Source: Prunella strophiata (Eukaryota > Chordata > Aves > Passeriformes > Prunellidae). Taken from it: a stretch of 64,000 nucleotides of DNA. The stretch is taken from NCBI GenBank assembly GCA_036583965.1, contig JAZBQD010000001.1, positions 26,818,597 to 26,882,596 of the forward strand, read 5' to 3'. The translations under genes were made by a program, and so were the position numbers. Below the pieces are notes generated by a model that saw nothing but the letters and a program-made list of their open reading frames with translations, was not told where the DNA came from and did not search any database. How positions within the stretch are numbered: position 1 is the first letter of the stretch; each line of letters begins with the position of its first letter. Shown here piece after piece: positions 49,001 to 60,265 of the stretch.

Positions 49001-50544
49001 CCATTGACATGCTCCCTGCCTCCTTATGAGAATGAATAAAGTGAAATATTTGACATTTACTTTTATGTTTAGGGAAGCTGTTTGGTTTTGTTCCCTCCCT
49101 GTGAGATGCTGACTTTTGTTTTGACAGTAATGATTGTAAATCTGCACATATCAGACCAACACAACAATCAGATCTGCGTCTCTCACATGAGGTTTCAGCA
49201 GCAGCATTTTCAGCATTGCCTTTTTCAATGAATTACTGAATTACTGCCCCATCCCCTCTGCAAACTGCTCCTCACAGCCACCCCAGCCCAACCTGACAAA
49301 TATCAAGGAATGCAAATTCCAAAAGAATTCTTTCTTCTGGACAGGATGTCAGATTAGTTACTGATGCAAATTTACTTTTAAATGCAGTAACTTGATATGC
49401 ATTGATCAAAACCCAGGTCCTTGATTTCAAAGGACAATTCTGCATAAAAACTGAGGACACAATATAAGCCCAAGTTTTTGACAGCTCTGTCCCCTCACTC
49501 AAACAAGTCCTTTAAAACCAAAACTACCACTAAAAGCTTCAGCTTTTCAGTTACACTTATTCACATCCTGTCTGGCTTAAGAGATGCTTAGTCTTACAAT
49601 TTAAACTAAAATTTTAAGAATTGTCAGTTTTATACATATTCATTTACCTCCCATAATAAAAGCACACAAAAGTTAGTATCAGACAGTGTTTTAGGTGTGT
49701 GCAACCACATTTATATGGGCAGACAGCAGAAATCTTGTATCTGACTATTTTCTGTGGTGCAATTATGGACTGGACTTTGTTCACAGAGGCAGAGTTGTTT
49801 CTGGAACTTCATCTGAGCAGCAAGAGTCAGACACTCTGTGGTTTGACAGCTCCCCCATAACAGCCATATGCCATTTTGAGCCTGCTGGTGACAAGACTCT
49901 CTGTTAAAGCCTTAGGCATCTATGAACACAAAGCAGATGCATGTAGCTGCAGCAGACACAAAGTCTGTCTGGAGAACAGCTTCCAACAGGCAGCAGAAGC
50001 ACTATCTAACAGTGTAAATTTATTGTACAGAATTAAAAGACAAGTCAAGTAAGACAGCAAATGACCAGGAGAGCAAATCTGGTTATTTAGGAAGTTGCAG
50101 TAAGGTGGAAAGCAATTTCTCTTTGGATCACCACTTGGATTCCAGTCCTTAAGAACACCCTGTGGGAAGATCATGTGATGGCTCAATCCTCTCCTCCAAC
50201 AGTGGTGACCTCCCAAACTTGGTTGGAAACAAGTCCATGGGATAACATGACAAATCATTCTCTGATTTTATGTCTCAAAGGCCAACTCTTCCATACAAAT
50301 TTCCTACTTTCAAGGGTGTAATCCTGTCTTGTATTTCGGAGTAAAGGTGGTCAAATGGGGAAATTGTCACTGTTTCTTATAGATCACACTACATTAAAAG
50401 CTTTCTGAGATAACTGACAAGACATTGAATGCAGCCTGCAATTCTCAAGAGGAAGGTTAAGATCTGGAAGGTTGTAGGTAGACTTTAGGAACCATGAAAG
50501 TAGAGTGAAAGGGGTTCCTTGGTGCTGGCTGAGCTCACAGAAGG
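43096..50544. other. Long stretch without recognisable genes or transposons
   Basis: No gene, RNA gene or known repeat family is recognised. It holds a GC-richer patch at 43380-43560 with overlapping chance ORFs on both strands and an A-rich run at 47684-47736. Confidence 0.5.
47684..47736. repeat. A-rich (AAAAT)n-like tract
   Basis: A runs are broken by single T at irregular spacing. It is a low-complexity simple repeat with no body upstream that I recognise. Confidence 0.85.
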
Positions 50545-50702
50545 ATCAGTCCATCTCTCATCCGTGGATGCAGACTCTAGCAATTCCATTTGGACACAGT
50601 TCTGTGCCACATGCACTATGATGACCTTGCCTGAGCAGGGAGGTTGGACCAAGTGACCCACAGTGGTCCCTTCCAACCTGACCCTTCTCTGATTCTGTAA
50701 CA
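50545..50702 (+). mobile_element. CR1 LINE 3' tail
   Basis: The order is CTCATCCGTGGATGCAGACT, TGGACACAGTTCTGTGCCAC, CTGAGCAGGGAGGTTGGACC, AGTGGTCCCTTCCAACCTGA and a final TCTGATTCTGTAA, the characteristic CR1 3' end with one surviving GATTCTGT-type terminal unit. It is 5'-truncated and non-coding, and it is one of the better preserved tails in the window. Confidence 0.88.
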
Positions 50703-53700
50703 CTAACCTGCAGTGGGACAAGTTCTGGGAGTGAAGCACTGCTCCTGATCAGCAGAACTGAACATGAAATTTTTGCATAATCATAAGCCTCCCTCTCTCT
50801 TGCACCACCATCCCTTACATATTCCTTAAGAATTTTGGTTTTAATAGCATGGCATGTCACTCAAATTGTACCAGTTATCTCAATTTTTATACATCCAGTA
50901 TGAGTTCCCATAATGAAGACACTGTGAGAGACAAGCCATTCAAAAACCCTGAGGGGATGTATGAGTGAGTACTGACTATGTAACTAGTAAACTGTGTGTT
51001 TCTGAACTAAAATTCCTCTGGACTCAAGTTTTGAGCCAATAAGCAGATGCTGTCAGTGGGGATTCTTAGCAGTGATTACAGGAATTTGGTTCCTAACAAG
51101 AGAAGCCAGCACAGGACAGGACTTTCTGCCAAAGGACTGGTCTGAACATCTTTTTTGAATCCACCAGTAGCTGGTTGCTGGGAGAGTAAATAAACCCAGC
51201 AGTTGTTTGCTACTGCTTTTGATAGGTGCACAAGTACAAGATGCATTAGCCATCACACAATTCCATCTGTGCTTTGACTGTACTGGCAAAACCAACCAGT
51301 AATTTTTCATCCTTCCAAAAGAACGTGGCAAAAATGATAGAGTGATTCTGACCAAGTGTGAGAGATGCAAACATTATCAACCAGCAATGGGAAAATTGCA
51401 GTCAGTGCATTTTATGCAACTTACTATGCTGCTGGACAAAGGAGATCTCTTAGTTCTCATCTTCATTCTGTGAAGCTCAATAAATATTAAGACCAAATAG
51501 GGTTGAAATCCTGCCTGTACATCAGACAATTATTCAATTACAAACTGATATTTTCTAGTTGTTAACAAATCTCTGATTTAATAGTGGCAAATGACAGAAC
51601 TAGTACAATACCATTTTCTGTATTGTACTGAAAGTGGATGGAAAGTATATTTGAGGGAATTACATTTTACCTCTACAAACAAGCAATGAACAAAACCCAT
51701 TGTACAGCAAAGCTTAAAAGCACTGAACCATTTTCTGATGGAGCTCCTGTCTAAGCAATGCATTGTCACAATCACAGTCTGCTCCAAATCACCTAGGGCT
51801 GAAGCAACTCTAACTTATATTTCTTTATGAAAATAAAGAAATAAGAATTATCAGAACATTCATAACTACTAAAAAGCTGGCAATCAACCTAGTTACTCCA
51901 CTGCTGTGTCTCCAACAGGCTGCTATCCAAACTGCCAGGTCTTGAAAATGTGAGGCAGGCAATTGCAGATTAGGCAGTTTCTTCCCAACATCTCAACTAA
52001 AGATTGGCTGCTTCCCCAAGGCATAAGAAAAATACATCTGCTTTTCAAATTTCCACAGCTTCATTAAGCAAACTCACTGGCTGAAGAATGCTGCAAAGGA
52101 CATAACCTAGATCATGCTGTTAAATCCTGAAGTCTCTGGGGAAATCCACTGCAGTTCATTGCAATTCCTTTTGGATATAATTTTGTGATGATATAATGAA
52201 TGTACACGCAGGGATGAAATACTTTGAAGAGCTCAGATAGAAGCCTGACCCTATGGAAAAACAATTATCTGAATCATGGCCTAAAAACTAACAGATACAA
52301 GGAGTTCAACACATCAATTTTTTCTCTTATTTATGCAATCAGGTAGAAAATTATCTTTCCTGAGACTGCAGAGTTTCCCCCCAGGTGCTTTTTTATAATA
52401 TTTTTTTTTATCCTTGAAAATGCTCATAGAGAAAGTCTAACACAAGATTACCAAGATCCTGATTATGAAAAGATGGTGTGTGGGAGCAAGGGCATGCTCT
52501 GTTTTTAAATAGAGCTCTGTTTGCTTGTTTTGTGCCTAGAGGGGAATAAAAATGAAAGCTAGTAAACAAACAAAAGAGAACTTCCCCCACCTCTACTATT
52601 TCATTTCAGCCAAGCCAGTGAGATGAATCCAGCCAGGCTCTGCTCATCTACCTTTTCTCACCCATGTTTCTTGTAGGAATACTGATCAACCAGGAGAGGT
52701 TTTGAACCTCTCATGTAACTCTTTCATCTAAAAGCTTCCACTGTGTCTTTAAAGAATAAAAAAATATAGATATATTTAAAAGAAGGGGGGAAAAAAAGGC
52801 TATTGCAACAAATCTACTTTTCTTTTACCCCCTTGTGGAAACAGCAACAAAATCCTTTCACCATTTAAGTAAAAACCAATCTGTACCTTAAGGATTTCCT
52901 CACAGACTCTTGGGATGAAGGAATTTAAACTGATCTGAGAAAATAAGAGGATCAAGAAGAAAAAAAAAGTAGTTTAGAAAAAAACAGAAGAAACAATGCT
53001 TTGTACTTCTCATTTCAGACATGAAAAACTATGTAAGAGAAAATCAAAAGGAGGCATCTAACAAAATAAATGGGGAAATCCCCCAGAGGACTTCACTCTG
53101 CTTCCATGCTGAGGAAGCTCTTGTGCAGGCAGATTGTCCTGGAGGCAAATTCTACTCAGAACACCAGAGGTGACTGTACTTGCATGATCACAGCAATTAT
53201 GAGTGCTCTCTCCCTAGCAAAAACCCCTCAATGAAGCAGGATATTTTTCTGTCCTGCTGACAGACAGTTCAGGTAATACTGAAGTTACTCCTGAGTGACC
53301 ACAGGGGTGTGATAATGAGAATGCAACCTCAAAATGTTATATAGCTTGAAAATTAGTCTGGTCCCTGCAGCTTACATGGGCTACCACACAAACTTGTACA
53401 GTTTCCCTCCTTGAATTTACACACACAGATTGATGGCACACTACTCTGCCTGGAGGACACTACAGAGGAAAACATATAAATACTGTATATCCATCAGAAA
53501 TCTCAGACAAATACAAATGTAGTATATTATACTGATACCTTGCTGAATTCTGAAATCATGAACTAAGGGCCAGCATTAAGAAGTGCTCATATACATAAAT
53601 AAAAAGGCAAATTTGCTATGAAGCATTTTGAATGCACTGGTGTTCTGGGAAAATAATCAAGAAGGGAAAAACATCACGAGGACAGCCTTGTCTTGTGTGA

Positions 53701-54105
53701 GCTAGGGGATCCTTATGTTCTTCAGTTGGATTGGGTCTGGTTTACAAAATATAAGAACATATCTAATGAAAACAAATTATGACAGATTTTCTGATTCCCC
53801 ATATATTGGTAAAAAAGCCTTGAATGTGGGGTTTGATGTCTTCATTTTCATTCATTCACTAAATAATATTTGGTGGGTATGTTGAACTTTTGTGAAAGAA
53901 ATTAGCTGAAAGGAGGAACATCTTAGGAAAATCTAGAAGGAAGTTTTTACTAGTGGAAAATATTACTTTGCTATTAATTAATTAATTAGTTTCTCTTTAT
54001 TAAAGTGTTACATCAGATCCATGACATGTTTGTCACAGGCTCTGCTTACTGAACAATGGATCCTATAATGGCAAGCTGAGAAATGGAACTTGAAGCACCT
54101 TTACA
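50703..54105. other. Non-coding DNA, nothing recognised
   Basis: No gene, RNA gene or repeat family is recognised. A (TAAT)4 run lies at about 53973-53988. Confidence 0.5.
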
Positions 54106-54275
54106 GTAATTCTGACTTTTCTTCCAGAGTCCTGAGTGACTTTGGGCAAGCTTTCACTTATTTTTAGGCCTCAGTTTCCCCATCTGCAAATGAGAAGAGT
54201 TCAATCTATTCTCTTCTCCAAGCACCCCCAGATCACTTAGCTATTCATATGACATTTCATTAAGTATTATTACCA
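54106..54275 (+). mobile_element. MIR-type SINE relic
   Basis: GAGTGACTTTGGGCAAGC, then TTTTTAGGCCTCAGTTTCCC and CATCTGCAAATGAGAAGAG, is the highly characteristic 3' half of MIR (TGTGTGACCTTGGGCAAGTC ... CCTCAGTTTCC ... CATCTGTAAAATG). This is the clearest MIR in the window. The tRNA-like head is not visible, so the copy is partial. MIRs are very old, so preservation here could mean slow drift or, less likely, constraint. Confidence 0.8.
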
Positions 54276-54812
54276 CTACTCTCAATTTTCAATATAGCTA
54301 AGCCAAAAGTGAGATTGAGCTGACATTTCAGTAGCAAACTCATTTTATAACAAATTCTGCTAAAACATTTAAGTACATGACATAGATGAAAGCATGTGGT
54401 GGAACAAATTGATAGCAAATATACAGACTAGAAATTATATTTGGACTAATCAGTATCCATTTTTATATTTACTCTGCAAACTTTTGAATAAATGCATTTT
54501 ACTAGTTCAAATATGTATGAATTTGAAATTCATACATGCAACTATTCACTCAAAGTATCAAACTGTATAATGGATTGGGGGAAAAAATTCCATTTTAGAA
54601 AACTGATATAAAACAACCAGAGCTAAGAAACCTGGGACCACAAGATGTAGGTAATTCCAGAGAAAAATGGTCAATATTAGGGCATTGGTTTGGGAAAGAA
54701 AGGAGGACATTAGTTATTTACCATTTCAATGTAAATGCAGTAATGGAGAAAACTGATCATGGAAAATCCACACATGGGAAATCAAATGACACACAAAGAG
54801 ACAGAAATTAAA
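54276..54812. other. AT-rich non-coding DNA
   Basis: No gene or known repeat is recognised up to the repeat cluster that begins at 54813. Confidence 0.5.
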
Positions 54813-54894
54813 AATATAAATTATTCACTGGAAAATTATTCACTGGAAAATAATTTTCCAGTGAATAATATAAATTATTCACTGGAAAATTATT
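54813..54894. repeat. 28-bp direct repeat enclosing a near-perfect palindrome
   Basis: The same 28 bases occur at 54813-54840 and 54867-54894 (core TTATTCACTGGAAAATTATT). Between and overlapping them, ATTATTCACTGGAAAAT (54835-54851) is exactly complementary to ATTTTCCAGTGAATAAT (54853-54869), with a single A as spacer. The motif TTCACTGGAAAA is therefore present three times forward and once inverted within 82 bases. No coding sequence or transposase is associated. Confidence 0.92.
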
Positions 54895-54896
54895 AT

Positions 54897-54930
54897 CTCA
54901 GTCTTTTCTTAAATTGGGTAATTAAATCCA
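54897..54930. repeat. 34-bp exact copy of a CR1-derived segment
   Basis: The 34 bases starting CTCAGTCTTTTCTTAAATTG are identical to 57211-57244. Identity begins and ends abruptly at both loci. At 57211 the segment lies inside a CR1 fragment on the minus strand. Here the flanks have no CR1 similarity and are palindromic, so this copy looks like the derived one. Confidence 0.9.
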
Positions 54931-54935
54931 AAATA

Positions 54936-54981
54936 AAAACAGTTTATTTTATTTATTTTAATAAATAAAATAAACTGTTTT
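54936..54981. repeat. Perfect 22-bp-arm palindrome with 2-base loop
   Basis: The left arm (54936-54957, beginning AAAACAGTTTATTTTA) is exactly complementary to the right arm (54960-54981, ending AAATAAACTGTTTT). The loop is TT. It would form a 22-bp cruciform or snap-back hairpin. The AT-rich composition helps extrusion. There is no adjacent transposase or target duplication. Confidence 0.93.
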
Positions 54982-57165
54982 ACAATACCAATCTTTTACT
55001 GGTCTGAAGGCCTTAGCTTGAAATTCTAGGAAAAACAAATAATGCCCTGCCTTGTGTTTACTGTGTGACTATCCTAATTAATGTGAAATAAATTGCATTC
55101 CTTTGGCATAAACCATCCAAGATGACAGTAAAAAATAATTTTAGAAGAAAGACTAACCAGTTTGTTCTATGAATAGTAGAATTATTATTATTTAATACAT
55201 AAATTATGAGCTGTCTGCACAGCTATTGTGATTTTTATTAAATGCACCTTTACAGGGAAAAAACGTAAAGCTATTCTAAACTGATTTTTTCATTAAGTAT
55301 TTGAAGTTAGAAATAAAAGCAGTGAGACATTATATTCATTAATATCTGGTTTGTGACTTGCTGGACAGTGGGGAGAGTGGGAAGGAACTAAAGGACTGCA
55401 GAGTTACAGCTCTAAGAGAGTTGCTCAGCCCAGGAGAGTGAGTGCCATTAATGAGGAGATCCTGAACCACAGAAGCATCTCAGAGACCCAGAATCTGTGT
55501 TTTAATCACTTGCACATCTCTGCTGCACTCCTGCAAGAGAGCCTCAGGGCAGCTCCAAGCAAGTTGGAAACAAAAGCTCCTGTGCTGGACAGAGCCAGGC
55601 TCATTAACCTTGCCTCTGAGCAGGGTTAATTAGACCAGAATGGGCCTGGAGCTAGCAGGGGACTGCTCTGCCCTGTGCCATCTCCACACACCCCTGGGAC
55701 TCAGCTGCATCAGCAAGTGTGGGAACCTCAGCAGCTTCCTGAGATTGCAAATTTGATTGGTTTTCCCTCATAAAATCATTCTTACTGATGGGAAATCACT
55801 ATCTGAAATCTCTCAATTTAAGACAACTTTTAAAAAAAGAATCATCAGTTTTCTTAACAGATTTTAGGTCCTGTAGTTGATACATACTGTCCCTTTCTAT
55901 TCAGTAGCCCAGCTCTGCCAGGTTGCTCACAATAAGGATGACACCACCTTTATTTCCTGAAAGGAAGAGACAACTGTATAGAAATTATTGGAAAGACAAG
56001 TGCATTAAACATTACAAGCTTCCACATGGCAGCTGCAGGGGCTCCAGCAGCCCTGGGAATAAGGAAAATGGTTCTTCAGATTAGTGGTTTAGTTACATTC
56101 TAGACAAGAGAATTATTTAATAAGAGGGAGTTAATTACAAGTAGCTCTATTGATAGGCAATTCCAGCCTGAGAGAGGGAATTAAATCTATTCATTGAATG
56201 TGTCTATGTCCATTTGTAGACATTTGCCACTATTATCTGAATAAGTTACAATGGCTGTTGCAGTTTACTTTCTCCACTGTAATCAAAGGACAGGATTTAC
56301 TTTATTCTTTCATTCCACAAGGATCTCTTAGGCTTGAAAATTTAATTGCTGCACTATGACAGACAACATTTAGATCTTTTTAATCTTTATTCTGTCAGTA
56401 AATATTCCTGCAGCAAATTTCCTCATAATTACAGTTCTGATTAAAGTAAGCATTTCCATAGTTTTGATGGCTTTGTAAATCACAATTACTGACTGCTCCT
56501 CTTAAGGTGAGCAGGAACTCACTTTGTAATGAAGTTTTACTATGCAAAATTTCTGAGCAATAATGTAATTAAAATTTGTGTTATTTCTCATGCTTTAATA
56601 TAAATACCCAGCCCCTCCTTGTATGCCAGGTATTGAACAACAAGCACTATAAAGTCTCATATGAAAAGGAACCAGGTAGTGACTCCACTTTTGTTTTAAC
56701 CCTGTAACTTGGAAGATGTGAAATCTGAAGTTTCTAAGTAATATAGTAATAAAAATCAGAGATAAGAACCTCAAAAGCAACCAGAAGTGATTGCTTTTTG
56801 AAGAAGGGTTGAGAAAAATGAAAGTTTGTTACTGAACCTCCTGAGAATTTTGTTTATTCTCCCACACATTGTACAGAGGAATTCAAACAGCCTTCCCCTA
56901 AAACTCATTGATTGGACCAGGGCATGCCTGGTCCAATGCCACAAAAACCAATCCACAAGTCTCACAATGTAAAAACATGTAAATACTTGCAAATACATTT
57001 AAAAAACCAAATTATTATTTAAGCAGAAAACCACTATAATATTAACATATTGATGTATTAATATTTGCAGTTTATACATAAAATTACAATATTAATGACC
57101 TTGAATCATATCAAATCCAGAAAGTCACCACTCTATATTGCAATGCCTCTTTTTGCTTCCAGAAG
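54982..57165. other. Non-coding DNA, nothing recognised apart from a small hairpin
   Basis: No gene or transposon is recognised. A GC-richer patch at 55360-55750 includes a 63-codon chance ORF. A hairpin lies at 56911-56937, and 57001-57110 is very AT-rich. Confidence 0.5.
56911..56937. repeat. Perfect hairpin, 11-bp stem, 5-base loop
   Basis: ATTGGACCAGG (56911-56921) pairs exactly with CCTGGTCCAAT (56927-56937) around GCATG. The stem is too short for a typical microRNA precursor, and no terminator context exists. Confidence 0.8.
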
Positions 57166-57790
57166 AACTATGCTGGGGTTTTGGGCCTTTGAAGAATTTT
57201 TGTGGGACTCCTCAGTCTTTTCTTAAATTGGGTAATTAAATCCAGCTCTCTAAAAGTTTTTTTCACTGTTCACATACCCTGGAATATTCTTATTGCTCTC
57301 CTCTGGTCCTGCCCTACTGAGTCCAGGATTTTCTAAGTATGGTGCTCAAAACCTGACACAGTACCTGAGCAGGGAATTATTAGGGTTGAGTGACATGAAA
57401 AAGATTTCTTTGCATGTCCAGACTCCTTTTTAATAGGGCACCCATTTTAAATCCCACCATGATATTTGGGGTCAATGCATTTGGTAACAACACAAGGCCA
57501 ATGACTGACTGGCTCCTTATGCACAGAGCTTCTGCCTGGCACATTTTCTGTCCTGTGTTTGGAAGATGGAGCTTCTTACTGAAGCACTGCAGTTTGCATT
57601 CAGCCTTTTCCAATCCTTCTTATTTCAGGGGATCCCACCAATTGGCTGAGATTATCTTGAACACTTTCAGAGTGCTCAAGGCTTCCCCTAGAGCTTATTA
57701 ACATTTGCAGATGCATTAAGTGCAATCTTTATTTGATCAACTGTGATATTAACAAAAACTGCCACAAAATAGTACCAGACTCAAGGTGCT
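57166..57790 (-). mobile_element. Old CR1 LINE fragment (ORF2 C-terminal and 3' part)
   Basis: Read on the plus strand it follows the reverse complement of an old CR1: CTCAGTCTTTTCTTAAATTG, ATTGCTCTCCTCTGGTCCTG, GTGCTCAAAACCTGACACAG, TACCTGAGCAGGG, TCCTTTTTAATAGGGCACCC, then GCTTATTAACATTTGCAGAT and GTACCAGACTCAAGG. This is the order of CR1 copies common in birds and turtles, but strongly diverged. Both ends are indistinct. The 34 bases at 57211-57244 recur exactly at 54897-54930. The element overlaps in consensus position with 24505-24840. Confidence 0.7.
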
Positions 57791-58910
57791 GAAGGAAATA
57801 TGAAAAATTTCTCTTCCTACCTGTATATGTTGATGCTGTGAGCTAGAATCTGTCATGTAGTTGGAAAATAATGAAAACACAGGATAATGTAAAGTTAATT
57901 TAAGCTTTCTAAAGGCAACCCCACACAACAGCTGCTAAAAAGCACAAATGACTCAGTCTTCCAGATACAAGATTGTTGCTTTTAAACAATTATTAATCTT
58001 GCATGAATTACACAGCATGTGATCCAACCTCTGCATTACTATTAACTCCACAGAGAGAAGTCTTTTATACATAAAAACATGGGATTTATTGTGCTGGACC
58101 TTTCCCTTCAGATGATTCAGAAAGTGCTCCCTGACCACTAATCAAAAATGTCTGATGTTCTTGTTCTGACTGACAAATGTTAGAGCCTGATGTTACTCAC
58201 AAAATCATCCAGAACGCATCTGCACTCTTTTGAAAAGCTGAACAATTGAGAGGTCAGGGCACAGAATTTGTCTCTAAATAGGATTTTTTTTTGGGAAACA
58301 GGGGGAACAAACTATATCATTCATTTGAGAAGGGAAGGCACTGGGAATGAGATATTAGGAAGCTTCCACTGCCTGTTCTCGTGACACAAGATCAGTGCAT
58401 GTATGTGTATCAATTTAATTTTCTAGGCAAGCACTTTTTGTAGGCAGCAAATCTTTTGTAATTAAATCAGGGAAAAAAAAACTAAAAGAAGAGAGAATTT
58501 AAGTCTCAAAATTCTTATCATTTGCTAGGCAATTGAGGATAGAAATGACTTTTCTTTCTCCTTAACATAATCTGTTGCTTGTCTACTGTGAATATATGAG
58601 AATTCAGTATACACAGCTTAACTAATTCAACCTCAGTCTATAGGGACATTTGAGAGTGTTAGACTATTAGAGCAGAGACTCCTCAAACAGAACAGGGATT
58701 AACATCCTTCCTGGATATTAAACACTTTTGAAATACTTTTTTACCTGTATAGATTGCAAAATTTATGATTCATATGTAATAGAATGGAATTATAGACACT
58801 GCTATAATTAATTTTCTGGTGGCATTAAGAAAGGCATGGCATTGCTTGCAGGAGGTACAAGGTTAATGCTTCATAACAGACAACCTCTATTTTTCCCCTG
58901 TGAAGAAATA
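57791..58910. other. Non-coding DNA, nothing recognised
   Basis: No gene, RNA or known repeat is recognised. Confidence 0.5.
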
Positions 58911-59095
58911 TGATAGAATCATAGAATCAAAAAACATCTCAATTTGGAAGGGACCCATAAGAATCAAGTTCAACTTTTGTGATCCTCACAGGACTACCTA
59001 AAACTAAACCATATGACTAAATAGCCTAGTCCAGACACTCCTAGAACTCTGATGGGACTGATGCCATGATCACTTCCCCAGGGAGCCCATTCTGA
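58911..59095 (-). mobile_element. CR1 LINE 3' tail with terminal repeat units
   Basis: The start TGATAGAATCATAGAATC is the reverse complement of the ATTCTATGA terminal units of CR1. It is followed by AATTTGGAAGGGACCCATAA, GAATCAAGTTCAACTTTTG, CCTCACAGGACTACC, CCAGACACTCCTAGAACTCT and ACTTCCCCAGGGAGCCCATT. The conserved tail marks the true 3' end of the insertion, and the other side is 5'-truncated. It is non-coding. Confidence 0.9.
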
Positions 59096-59424
59096 GAGGT
59101 AATCATTTTGTAAATGCAATTCCTCTTTTATGAGGAAGTTCTGACTGTGCACAAGGCAGTAGCTTTGACTCTCAGCTCGTGAGTCTGGCACAACACTAGA
59201 GTTAAGTCAGACACCTGGAAATTTTAAGTAGCTGGCACAGGTCTCTCTCTCCTGACTGGAAAAAAGTCACTGCATACCCAGTACTGGCACCTGAAGATGG
59301 ATCCATCTGCTCTAAACCTTTTCTAAGAGCCACTACACACTTCTGACATGCCCCACTGCGTATATGCCAAAGGAAATGTCTGAGTAACATTAAACTGGGA
59401 AAATAAAACACAGCAAGTCCCACC
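59096..59424. other. Spacer between two CR1 fragments of opposite strand
   Basis: No gene or confident repeat is seen. The first part could be a further diverged piece of the preceding CR1. Confidence 0.4.
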
Positions 59425-59870
59425 TGTCAATACTGAGTGGGGGATGAACAGGTTGAGAGCAGCCTTGCTGAGAAGGACTAGAGGGTGCTGGTGGATGAGG
59501 CTGGACATGAGCTGGCCCTGTGCACTGGCAGAAAAAGCCAGCCTGTCCTGGGCTGCAGCCAAAGCTGGGCAAGCAGGGGGGATTCTGCCCCTCTGCTCTC
59601 AGGAGATCTCACCTGCAGTGCTGCACTCAGCTCTGCAGTCCCAGCACAGGAAGGACATCAGCTTCTTGCAGGGAGTTCAGAGGAGGCCACCAAGGTGATT
59701 AGAGGGATAGAGCATCTCTCCTGTGAGGAAAGGCTAAAAAAAGTTGGTTTCCTTCCCTGGACAAAAGAAGGCTTTGGAGTGACCTAATTGTGACCTTCCA
59801 GTACCTGAAAGGAGCCTCCAAAAAGATGGAGAGAGACTTTATTATTAAGGGCATGTAGGGACAGGTCTGC
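59425..59870 (+). mobile_element. CR1 LINE reverse transcriptase C-terminal fragment and 3' region
   Basis: The DNA holds GGGGGATGAACAGGTTGAGA, GGGTGCTGGTGGATGAGG, GGACATGAGCTGGCCCTGTG, CTGGGCTGCAGCCAAAGC, GATTCTGCCCCTCTGCTCTC and GAAGGACATCAGCTTCTTGC. These are the C-terminal part of CR1 ORF2. Translated pieces recover family motifs in different frames: GILPLCS and QHRKDISFLQGVQRR in the frame from 59444, then EEATKVIRGIEHLSCEERL in the frame of 59485. At least one frameshift therefore separates them, and the copy is dead. The end has GAAAGGAGCCTCCAAAAAG, GATGGAGAGAGACTTTATTA and AAGGGCATGTAGGGACAGG. The ATTCTATGA tail is missing. Confidence 0.9.
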
Positions 59871-60061
59871 ATGTTTCAGAAAGTTACTACTGCCTTTAGA
59901 AACCCATGTTGTACTGGGAGCAACACTTAAAAGCCTCTGGCTCATTCTGGGGACCTGTGTGCCAAACCAGACCTGTCACACATTTGCAGATGACCTACTT
60001 GACAAAGGTGCCAGAAACACTGGGGGCTGCATTCTCATGCCAGTAATTTTTGCATGTGCAG
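59871..60061. other. Short spacer, nothing recognised
   Basis: The sequence between the CR1 fragment and the LTR fragment has no recognisable element. Confidence 0.5.
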
Positions 60062-60265
60062 GATTGTGACAGTGCAACATGGAATGGAACCACACAACTC
60101 ACCCTGCTCAAGGCAACCAAAAAAGACAAACTTTATTCTTGTGTTGGGGTTCTTCTGGAAGGGAAAACAGCTCCAGTGATTGGAGGGTGAAGTTACCACC
60201 TCTCCAATCTCACTGGATGAAGCAAAAGTCAATCAATCTCTCTGACTCCAGGAAAGCATGCAAAA
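60062..60265 (-). mobile_element. Second copy of the 42.9 kb LTR family
   Basis: The reverse complement contains GATTGATTGACTTTTGC, CATCCAGTGAGATTGGAGAG, GTGGTAACTTCACCCTCCAA and TCACTGGAGC. It aligns in order with GATGGACTGTTGAG, TCCAGTGGCATTGAGGAG, GTGGCACTGTCACCCTCCAA and TGACACTGG at 42890-43095. An AATAAA on the minus strand (TTTATT at 60132-60137) sits in the matching place. Both ends are uncertain and the copy is diverged. No internal viral sequence adjoins it. Confidence 0.7.
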
